Positions 25,101 through 37,100 of a stretch of 64,000 nucleotides of DNA are shown here, one piece after another (within the stretch, counting starts at the first letter, position 1; the number at the start of each line of letters is the position of its first letter). A program made the translations under genes and the position numbers. The notes under the pieces were generated by a model. It saw nothing but the letters and a program-made list of their open reading frames with translations. It was not told the origin of the DNA and did not search any database. This DNA comes from Vanilla planifolia (lineage: Eukaryota; Streptophyta; Magnoliopsida; Asparagales; Orchidaceae), in NCBI GenBank assembly GCA_023846275.1, contig CM043868.1:16525755-16589754 (forward strand), in the 5' to 3' direction.

Positions 25101-28100
25101 TTAAAATTTTTTATGGTCACATTGACAATAATGTATTCGTAGACCAACCTTTTTTTGGCATTTCTTGTATTGTATTGCTCTGATATCTTTATATTGTACC
25201 GATGATTTATAGTCAACTAGTCTAATTGTTAAATAATAAAATTATAAGGTTTTAGGTAATGAGTTTGGGAGACGATGGTATTATTTAATAGAAAAGCAAG
25301 AAAAATGCATTGAAACTTACATTAACAGCACGAGCGATGTCGTTTGTGAATGTTGGGAAAAAACCAGTAGTGACAATAAACAATGTCAACCCCATCAATA
25401 AAAATCCCGAAAACACAATAGACCACTTAACACCTGCAAAAGCTAGGATGTCAACATTCAAACAACTTCAACAAATAAGTACAAAGACATTAAAAAATAA
25501 TATATCAAATTAATGTTGATTACGATAAAAGCGATTGACAATGAGCAAAGCTTATACAAGGAAAATGCAGAAGTCATAGCAAGAGAATCACGGTGCCAAA
25601 GGTTTTTTAATATAAAAAAAATGCACCCTAACGTAAATGAAATGTTGCATCATCTGCAAAGGAATTAATAGAAACATATAATCAAAGAGCAAACCAACAA
25701 TGAATAAAACCATTATATTGTCTTTTGTTTTTCTCAGTTTAGATCTTGCATCACCTAAGAAACCATCACTGAATGCTACAATGCATCTAAATATATTTTC
25801 CACTACACTTTCACTGCACCAGCTTGTCCATGTTCTCATGGAGCAGCTATAAAAGAGCAAAGCAAATGACAATAATAATTGAAAAAGAATTTCTACTCAT
25901 GAAAAAAAACCAACAAATTTATAACACACATCATCAATAATATATTTTCCACTGCACTTGCTACAATGCATCTAAATATATTTTCCACTACACTTGCACA
26001 GCACCAGCTTGTCCATGTTCTCATGGAGCAGCTATCAAAGAGCAAAACCAAAAAACAAATGACAATAATAATTGAAAAAGAATTTCTACTCATGAAAAAA
26101 AACCAACAAATTTATAACACACATCATCAATAATTAAAATACTCGACCACATTGGGCTGGTAAAATATAAAGTTAGAAATAACAATCGGGAGCAATCAGC
26201 AGCAAACTGAAAACCTTTTAACAAACCTATTCTGCATTAACTCTGATATCAACATTCACCTGCCAGTCGTAAGAAAACATACAACAATTATATCACGCCT
26301 TTACAGGATATATGACATTACTTCACATGCTTCAAAGCAAAGTACTCTTGAAAAAAAATTACAAAATAAGATACAACTATAAGGTGACTGATGCAAGTTA
26401 CATACTAGAACTAAGGCATTACAACACAAATTATTATACTTTAACATAAGAGAATAATGAGAAGAGAAAATCAAACACAAGTACATAAACACTGCAGGAT
26501 TGTTAGCTTTAGCATTTGATAAGTAGATTCAGAAAACATGTAAGGCAGTGATTTCAAGATAAGTTGCAGACCTGAATTATGAACATATGAAAGGAGGTAG
26601 ACAAACATAAGACAAACAACTGAAGCAATGAATATAGCAATTATTGCATTTCCAAGCCATTCAGGTGTACTGCCAGGGTCCCTGCAAATTGATTTGAAAC
26701 TTATAAACATTGGAAGTGTGGTATAGATAAAATAACAGTGCAAGTATCAACTGCTTTAAGCAAATAATAATCCAATGTATAGAAAGCAGCTTCCTATATG
26801 AAATAAAAAACCCATAAATAGAAAATAACTTCAATACCTGTCAAAACGAACCAAGTTCCCTATTATTACTCCCACCAACTGCATAAAAACACCAGAAGAC
26901 AATAGAATGGGTAAAGGTAAACCCAGAATTAATGTAGTCACCCTTAGTGGCTGTGGAAGTTTTGCTGGAGATAAGGTTGCTTCCATAAGTCCATCTGGGA
27001 AATGGAAAAAAATAGTCACAATCTTTCATGTGTAAATGTTAAACCTGTAAACTGTAGGTTAGTCAACTCACAAGCAAAAGAAGGAGAGACCAACCAAACA
27101 AGTGCCAAATATGAAGATCCAACCTTATAGCAGTTGCCAATATAAAGAAGGACAAGCCATTGAATAAATCCTGCTTTGAAAATCCATCTTTCAGCCTCCC
27201 ATTTTATTACATTTTCTCTATGACTGGTAGAGAGCCTTTCCAGCCTTTTAGAAATTACCTTCCGAAGATACTTCTGAAGAAGCAGAAATCCTATGTGCTG
27301 ACCAAGTATTGCACCAACTAATGCTGGTGCACAAAATAAACCAGCCACTAACCAAGGGCTTGCAATATATGGCGTAGGTGAGGAGGAGATTATCGGTAAG
27401 ATAAAAGCAACAAACACAGATAAACCTAATGAAAGCAACCACATCAGGAGTATACCCAAACACGATAGTCCTAATGATACTACAGCTGGATAACCGCCCA
27501 CAAACAATGAAGTTGTCCATAATAAAAGAGCTTGCATTATCACAGAATTGGAAATCATGCTTGCAAGACGTTGTGTGTAAACAATCATATACATACCCTG
27601 CAAATTCCAAAGGCAAAAGATGGTCAGATTATAAACATTGCAAAGCAATATACATCCATGTAGCAGTAGCCAGTTCCTTAAAAGACCATACCACTCTAAT
27701 TGATTGTTGTTACAGTGGAAATCTTGCTAACTAATATGATTAAGCTAATTTCTTATCATGATTAACTTACATGAAGTAAAGCATTTGACTTTAGCTATGA
27801 ATGCGTTCCATAATCTTGTTTTGTTGTTTTGATTTGCAGTGGAGATTGATGAATGGCTAATAGTGTTTTGCCAAAGATCATGAATTCCTAGAAATAATGC
27901 ACTCGTAATATTAAGATTTTTCCTGCAAAATCAATTAACAATTGCCAAGAAAACAAGCTACAGAGTTTCAAAAGTCAGTCTTGGTTCCAACATAAAAGGC
28001 TGGACATTAACTAAAATCAAATAAAAACTACAAAGGAACTTAAAGATAAGCATACCCCTTGGCAATACTCTTAAAATACAGTAAATGACATAAGTTTAAC

Positions 28101-31100
28101 CAGTATCTGCAATCATAGCATTATGCAGATATAATCAATAAGCTGGATTGTTTTCAAAAGTAAAAAGCTTAGATGATAATAACTTCATATGCCTAAACTA
28201 GGAAAATTAGTTTCATCAAATTATAATTTATTCAGTTAGTTATCAGTTGAATTTATACATCTCTCATGCAGACTGAAAGGTTTCATAATGAACCACAGTC
28301 AGATGATTTTCTATTTAGAAATTCCTGGGCTCTTAAATAGGCAATTGATTAAATTAACTTGGTTAAAGAGTAGCAAACCTTAAAATTTTCATATGATCAT
28401 AACTATATTTGTTCATGTTTTGCAAAGCTGAACATTGTTTTGACTGCTGCATCAAGGGAATACTTTCATAATATAGCACAGAAGCACAAAAAGAAATAAA
28501 CAAGAAAATGCTACTAGAAAACGCATAATCATAGCATTAAGCACGTCTCTAGGCCATTTAGGCTACTAATAAAGAATGTGAACCAGAGCAATACCAGGAC
28601 ATCAAAATAGATGGGCATATTCTCTTCTCGTGCCTTGTCATCAGGTACTGCAATTTTGCTTAAATCTGGAGACCTGGCAACATGAACAAGAAATGCTAGC
28701 ATATTCTCCCCAAGATGCTGAAGAGAACCAGGCTTTAATAGCTTCAACTTATCATTCTGCATCAAATTACACTTCACAATCAAATGATGAATAAATAACA
28801 ATAAACCAATTCAAGGGCTATCCTCAACATCAACTTAACCGACTATTTAGCATTTGAACTAGTATTACGTTCCTCACAGTTAAACAATCCAAACAGTTGG
28901 TTTTGGTAGAAAGCCAATGTTTACATATGACACCAAAGGCTTTTACAAGATTTATAAAATCAAGTATATCGTAAGAGTAAAATCACTTTTATTAAATGAC
29001 GTTTAGTCTATGCAGTTTAAGTTTAGATGTTCACGCCAAGTACAGTGGTCAAAGCATGAAAAGGATGGAATTCCTTTCCCCACAAATGTCCTCATCGAAA
29101 ATGAGCGCCGTTTGATTTCTTTGAAAAATATTGAGAATGCCAGAGTATCATGTCAAATTTTGAGTAGCTAGCAATCATACACTAGAACGTAAAAGGAAAA
29201 CAAAAGCCAGAAATGAAGCCTCAACAATTAGGACACATAATCTACAAGTAAAAGGAGCTGTAGTTGCAGTATTTTTCCACAATGAAACTTCTACTATAGA
29301 GTGAAATTACAAGACATCTGCCTACCAATTACACAGTCAATGAAGTTTTTGTTTGCACATGAGGCTATACAAATATAAAGCACATAATATAATATAGACG
29401 AGGAAATAAAACAAATGTGAAAAAGTATGCTTGCAGTAGTACATGCTAAAACAAAACTAGAAACCTTCAAGCAAAACCTTGCACAAGCTACTCCTCAAGT
29501 TGGAGCCACCAGTCACCACTAGGTGTTAACATCCTAACAGCTTCCTTATATTTCCTTTTCTTAACCATTGATCAAACATTATAAATTGCCAGCATCCCCT
29601 CGTACTACAATCACACATATCTCCTCACTGAACTCCATCAAGCATTGTAGAAAGCCAGAAAGCTGCTCATGTTGCAAATTCATTCCTTCTCCACTCATCT
29701 CCCAACAGCTATTCAAGTGGCAACTGCACAAATCTCATCAAAGCCATCCTTGATCTCTCCCTTTCCCTCCTTCCAAATGATCCCCTGGGGGATGGTTTTT
29801 AAGACCCGTGTCCTAACTTTCCCCCAAGTAATAAGGAGATACGACGGCTAGGTCATTTTGGCTGAACTGTTCAATCCTGGTCAACCAAGTTAGCCTCATT
29901 TTTTCTTTTGCTAAAACCATCAAAGGGCATATGTTGTTGGAGCATATCCACATTTTTCTGAAGTGATGTACCAATTAGCATGTCAAATGTAATCAAGCAC
30001 ATATCAGGAAGCACTGCTATTCAATACAAATACATAAATCTTAGAAAAGCATTGGTGCTTCACAATTATACAGAAGGCCAAAGAAATACTAATTTCCATC
30101 TTATTGAATGCAAGCGACTTGTGTGTGTTTCTTGGTGCTTTCACTGTGTTTGGTAAGAAAATAAAACAGAAATACTACTACTGATACACCTAATAAAAAT
30201 GGTATGGACAATAAGTTTTGCATGAAAAATGAAGTGCACTCAGGATAAACAAAGTCTTCATTCAAATTGCAATAGGAAAGGTTAATCTGCACATTCAAAA
30301 TAATAAAAAATATCCATGTAGGCAACTATTAGAAATCATAATAAAATATGTTTTGAAAGCATTCAACTTATAAAGCTCAGGCTATGAATATCAATGACAA
30401 AATAACAAAAATATAAGGATAATATTAATGGAAAAGTCTACAGCCTCTGTATACATTGCACCTATTTAGTTTAATAATACACTCAAATGTGTCATGAACA
30501 TAAAAAAACTTTTACATTACCAAAAGAATCCTTGAGTACTTAAATTATATATATGCAAAAATGGAATATTGTTTAAACATAATACATATACTTATCACCC
30601 TTGTTCTCCATGCTTAAGAGGAGCATTAAATAAAAAACATATCACATTTGTAAGCATAAACGTGGAGAAACAATGAAGCCAAATAGTACTAAATGAGATT
30701 TTTAACACAAATAAACTTTATCCATTTTTCTTTAAATTTAGATCCAAAAACCACAAGTAAAATATTGTTTTACCTAGGGTTAATTGGTTTTCCTTTTCCA
30801 TTAATTGTGTGGAAGAATTCCAACAATTCAGCTCATTTTATTAGAGCATTTAGTGGTCCATATATAATAAGACCAAACCATCTAAACCTACTCTCACACA
30901 GCATATCATCGATCGATACCACGGACATTTTTTTGCATGTACTCATTTCAAAGCATAACTTTTATGTATAAATAATCATCCAAATCAACATCCTTAACTC
31001 TACAATGCAAATAACTTGTTTATATTTGTACTTCATATATAAACATTCAATCGCATATAATACTACCAATCCTATTACAATCTCACAGATCTTACCCTTA

Positions 31101-34100
31101 TTCTGAAGTCAAATATTCTTATGACAAGACAAATTGTAATTTATTAAACATATTGTTGACATTTATGTCAATTTCTTCATTATTCTTCACACAAACAAGT
31201 AATTATTTCATTATATATGACTTTAATAATTTGAATATACGTAATACAAATTCCTTTTTTTTTAAAATATTAAAAACACTCGACTTTTATCATAAGCCCT
31301 TCCTAAATCAATAAAACTAAGTTTTTTTTGCCTTAATTTTTTCATTAAAATATTCAACAATTGTATAGATTTTATAAAATATTTTCTTGGCATATAACCA
31401 AATTTATTATGAAAAAAATAATGGAAAATTGTCTCATGTTTTAACTTGTTTTTAGTCTGTTTTTTTCCAAAACTTCAAAGTATATCTACTTATCATAATC
31501 TCTTTTATTTAGAACATTTATACATATCCTTTATTTGCCTCTAAATATATGTAACTTTTAATTTTGGCATTGAATAATATGGTAAACAATGAGATAAATT
31601 CCTCTTCCATGCACTTCAGCACATTTAACAAAATGTATAAAGGTTGGTTGCCCACTTCTTCACACACCTTTTTCAAGACTTTTTCCATCATAATTTAATT
31701 TACAAATAAAAATGGAAGTATTATTTTCTTCTCAATTTTAAGTTTCTCCAAATCAATCAACTTGTGATGCCCTTCACTAAAAAGCATAATAAAAATAACT
31801 CATTTAACTATATTTAATATTCTCATCACATTGTTCAACCTATGTTGCCCTTTATAGAATTATCTTTTATACATTTTCATGACTTAGGTCATCAGTTTTT
31901 TATCTTAATTGCTTGAACTTAACTATACATCATCTTTTAGTATTAGTTTCTTATATAGATCATGAAAAGTTATCCTTCTAGTATCACTAAGTCTATTTTT
32001 AAACTTTCATTATAGAAACTTGTAACTTTTCTAATTCCTCATATTCTTTAAAATGTATCAACATTATATTACATTTTCTTCTATTTAAACATTTATTGCA
32101 ATACTTGTTTTTACCACCGTAACTCCTTTTAATTTGAGACATGCCCTTCAAATTTTTCAAGAACATTTTTTGTTAAATTATAAATATAGCTAACAACACC
32201 ATTTCATATAAGAAGTCATTATCTTGATCCTACACACCTTATCATAAGACTATTTTTTAACAAAATTGTACTCTCACCCTTAAAATCTTTCCATTAAACT
32301 TAGAACCATGTTTTAACATATTTCTTTCTAAACTTGTAATGTCTAAGGCCATTAACCAATATTCATCAGTTAAGAATTATCCTAGATATTATATTCATTG
32401 AAATATACACAATCATTTTCTTCATATGAAACCAATCAACCAATGGTCTTGGAGGAGATATGCCCTTATAAGAAATCAAATGTTTTTGGTTCTACTTCAA
32501 AAATAGTTAGAAATAAAAAAAATCGTATGACTATACAAACTTTAGTTTTAACTTCTTCATTGGTCTCTTTAAACACATACTCATCATAAAGTCTACAAGT
32601 TCCTTGGATTGACTTCCTACATAACTATTTAAGTTTCTTTAAATAAAAATCTTTTCATTTGATAGAAATTTTTTTATCAACTCCTACAACTAGATCCATT
32701 ATGTTTTCTCAATACTAGCACCCAACCCTATTATTAGTACATAAATTAATAATATTTATAGATTATATAACTACTACAATCCTTAATATCCATATTTCTT
32801 TTAAGATCAACTACATCAACTATTAAATTGATATTCAAAAGAGAAAATTACATATAAGTCTCTAAGCTTTAACTTAATTATCAAGTTTCACTAGTTTCAA
32901 AAATAGCAAATAAATTCATAGGTTTTACAATATTATAATTAGGTTCTTAACACATTTTTCCCTTAAATACTCTTCACAAAAAGTCATGTAGGTTCTTATA
33001 GCTGTATAATTCCACAAGTAAGACCATTCAAGGAATAATAGTTTGGGGGAAAAAGTGTGTTAACTACTTAACATTTTGCCAAATGTATGAACAAATGGGC
33101 ATACTTTTGAAAAATTGAGAGAATTTCGTTGAGAATTAGGAACAACAACAGAGACCTATGGAGCCAATAACGAGTTTTATGTCAACTCAAATTAAAATGT
33201 TACAAGCAAATCATAAACTATGCTTAAATTGGCTCGAATAACTTGATAACAAATCAAAAAACCTATGAAAGAACAAAACATTTATGTATTGATTAATTAA
33301 ACATATTTGGGCATAACAATTAATTTATGGAGTTATAATAACATGTGTTAGTCTATTTAATATAACTGAATATATAAATTTATTTATGCAAAAAATATGA
33401 CCTAAAAAATAGAAAACTAATCAAAAGTTGGATTGGCACTTGAATAGAGCTCAAACAAATAACCGAGTCCAGCTTAACTCAAATTGAATCAAATATAATT
33501 CATCCTATCCAATGCATGGGTCATATAGAGATTAAACGAAAATATTTCAATTCATCAGCTAGAGATCTATTTATTAATAGGCCTATATCCAAGGTAACAA
33601 GAGCAAGATTGCCCATGTATTACTTACACTTCCTCATTTGTCATTATAATGAAGCAATGCGATCGCTTAGACTTAGCACTAACACAATTTTGTAAAAGAT
33701 TTATGCCATGATTGGTCAACTAATTTTACATAGGTTGTGGGCTACTGTTACCATTCTTTTAACCTTGGTCGAGCTTTGTTATGCTCAAAGAAAACTAAAG
33801 CAAAACAAAAAAAATGCAGGATACTATTGCTTTTTCAAGACATAGTTGAACTTTATTTCAAAAGCATCACACGGTTCTTGGTGACTAACATAAATTTTTA
33901 TACCAAAACACACCTTGGTGTGATAAACTGCACCAGAATCTGAATATACAAAATCAAGCCCTGGAAGGCCAGCCACTTCTTTGTAAACTTGAAAATCTGT
34001 AGCTGATTTTATTGCCCCAGAAAGGAATAGATCCTGAAAGTCATGACAAGGTCAAGCTTAGCCATGAGCAATATTTAAGAAGTCTGAGCACAATGAAGGG

Positions 34101-37100
34101 GCTGTAACCTGTAGCATGAAGCGTACGAGTTTCTTCCTAACATAAGCACTAATTTATTATGTTTTGACTGATTCTTCTAAGAAATGTTCACTCAGATCCA
34201 AATTCCATGCAAATATGAAGATGCCTTTTGTGCTTTTTTTTTTTAATGGTTTTAAAGTTTTTCAATTGATGTACAGTTTCATCTTTATTCTCATTTTATT
34301 TGACCTACAGATTAGTTAAAAAGCCAGTATTTAACCATAGCATAAAACAAGTACACCTAACAGACGTGAACAAGAATAACTGAAAAAAAAAATGCTACAC
34401 AAACTTCTGGACGTTATACTCACCTGAGCAACTATTTGACCAGACGGATGTTTTGCCACATTGGCATATGTTTCAACCAACCAAGGCACTGCACCAGTCT
34501 GCTCATCATGCAAATTCTAAATCAGCTGTGACTCCATATTGGAGAAAACTATAGATGCAATAGTCATGTAAACAAGAATAAAAAGGAACAGAAAAGGCAA
34601 AGTGAAAAATTATTCTAATAAAATAAAATCATTAAGGAATTAAGAATCAACCCACCTGAAATAAGCTTGATTTCCCTCCAATACCCATCGCCTCCAAATC
34701 AATTATGAACCGAATTGTTTTCCTCCATGGATGCTGCATGTAAAAAATATATATTATGTCAGTAACATTCAACCATGTTCTGAACAAGAGTTTCCAAGAC
34801 GTTAAGCATAAGCCCGGGAAGCATTGTCCAATAAAAAAAAGCATAAAACAAATAAGCACAGACATCATAACTATAAGAAACCAAACTGCCGTACCAAAGG
34901 ATCTAAAAAAACACACTTTCCATCATGAATCATATGAACAAATCAAGTTTCTTTCCACCTGTGTTATAAAGCTGTGTGCCCCATTAAGTCCTTCTTCTTC
35001 TCCAGTATTAAACAAAAAAATGACTCCATTTTTAAATCCATGGGCCCATTGAGATATTCCTCGAGCAAGCTCCAGCATTACACCCACACACGAACTGCAG
35101 TCACCAGCACCTTCACTAAAAGAAGAAAGGTTATGCAATTAAGTAACAATGCATTTGTTTATTAAAAATAAAGAACGGATGGGCCATTTCCTAAGAACTT
35201 TCTTGCAAAAGAATACAATACAGAAAAAGTGCCCATTTTTGATAGACAAATCCTTCCCAGTTGCACCTGATTAAATGTTTAAATCCCAAGATTCTGCACT
35301 GCTTGCGTATAAGAATCAGTGACAACCCTACCAAAAAAAATATTCAAGCTTGACAACGGAAAGTAAAAAAGACTATTTAATGCAACGCTAGTTTCTGAAA
35401 ATTTAACAGCGGTGCTAAAGCTCCCCATTCCAAGTAAATAACCTACTCATAAACTAACTACTCAAAAAGGGCATGCAAAAGATGCTAGTTGCAAAATTTT
35501 CCATGGAGAAAATACATATGTAGAATTTGTTATCTTAAATTTAACTGTCGATATCTAGTTCTTGTGGTGAAAATAGTAACTCTTGTAAACATAACCCATG
35601 CCTGAAACTTAAGCATTATCAAACAGGTAAATCATCACTTCATAAGTCATATTAGTTACCATCTACAAATAAACCAGAATAAGAGATGTTCTGAACATAA
35701 AGCAAGCTAAGATAGGAGACATACGTTGAGAAAACAGTATCAATATGAGAAGAAACCAGGATAACATTTTCTTCTGCCTCTGGTAGATACTTTGGCAGGA
35801 TCCTGATGATAACATGCTTCAGATCAGAATAAATGAGTGTTTTTCCTTTGAAAAATCCACCACGGAGACAATTTGCACCAGTCTTAGCAGTAAAATGATC
35901 TACTTGGACTTCGACCTCCCAATGAGCCGAGTCCTTAATTAATTTTGATGCCGAAAAGACATACTATTGCAAAAAAAGGCCAAGGAGACTATTTTTAATA
36001 AATTAATCAGATATAAAATTAGAAGGTATCACAAACATAGACAAACATAAAACATGAGGAAAAATATTCTTAACTAATTTGATAAGGAACACAAAAATAT
36101 AGACATTTAAGATGCAGGTATGCAAATTACACCTGCATGATAAATTGCTATTATAAATTTTATATTTTTATAGGGACAACAATATCATCCGTTAATAAGT
36201 TCTCAGTTACAATTATCAGCAGTGCAACCAAATATGCAACTAATTGCTGTTAAATTGCAAACATCCTTTGTCCTTTTAATGATTGAGCCTAACATAAACA
36301 CCAAACGATGACTACAACATCACAGAATTAAGCAACCCCAAATGGCAATAAACCACAGAGTAGGAGGATTCAACTTTCCCGTAAGCCCTAAAACCAATCA
36401 TTCCCTAATACAACATATCATGGTCCCAAGATAGAACAGTGAACAAACGCCTAGACATTACCTATTGTTTTTTTTATTTTTTTTATTTTTTTTTTATTTA
36501 TTTTTTTTTTTGGCCTATGTCGAAATCTCCAAAGATCGGGAGACATGGTTGACATGTTTTATAGAATATTTGTTGAAGCTTATGAATAACACTTCTCCAT
36601 TTCATCCTTAAAATTAAAAAAAGTCTATTGAACAGTTTTGATAATTTTTTTTTCACTCACATAAATTACATTTTAATATTTTATTTTTAATTTTTTTCAA
36701 AAGTTTCATTTCTATAACAATAGCTGCTATAGTATAGCACCATTAAGAACAAAATTGGAAACCCACATAAGATACTAAATGCTATATGCACAAAACATTT
36801 TAATGTTTATAGAAAGAGGGCAATTCACTAATAGTATTGTTTACCAAAAGCCTCATTATGTAATAAGGTAATTAGGTAATAATACTATATGTATTATTTA
36901 CCATACATATGCAATATCCAATGACATATCTTTGCTTCATAGCCATATTTTAAATAATTTAATTATAATGCATCCAAGATAATAAACACTACAAGAATTT
37001 CTAGCTATCATTAGTTTTAAGAGATCAGTGAAACCATGAATTGATGATTCCAGCATTGCAATTGGATAAAACCATAAGTGAACAAAATTCAAAAATGAAA

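Larger units (their letters stand above)
15483..25320 (-). other. ERMP1: ERMP1 intron 11 (9.8 kb)
   Basis: GT-AG intron containing a 3.2-kb deleted LTR retrotransposon (18170-21343) and a short repeat cluster (24535-24685). No gene was recognised in 15483-18169 or 21344-24534. The stretch at about 23100-23560 is less AT-rich, but none of its frames is recognisable. The part at 25060-25230 recurs at 43.72-43.90 kb in the duplicate block. Confidence 0.88.
34034..35724 (-). other. ERMP1: ERMP1 introns 3-5
   Basis: This interval covers introns 3 (34734-34958), 4 (34499-34655) and 5 (34034-34423), and the larger intron 2 (35116-35724), with exons 3-5 between them. No additional features were seen in the intronic parts. 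Confidence 0.85.

Noticed and set aside
25310..25513. Plus-strand 67-codon ORF
   Set aside because: Antisense shadow of ERMP1 exon 11 and its surrounding introns; the minus strand carries the real coding sequence.
27248..27734. Two further ORFs (122 codons minus, 101 codons plus) around 27.2-27.7 kb
   Set aside because: Out-of-frame shadows of ERMP1 exon 8, whose own frame (27597-27072) gives the family protein and correct splice phases.
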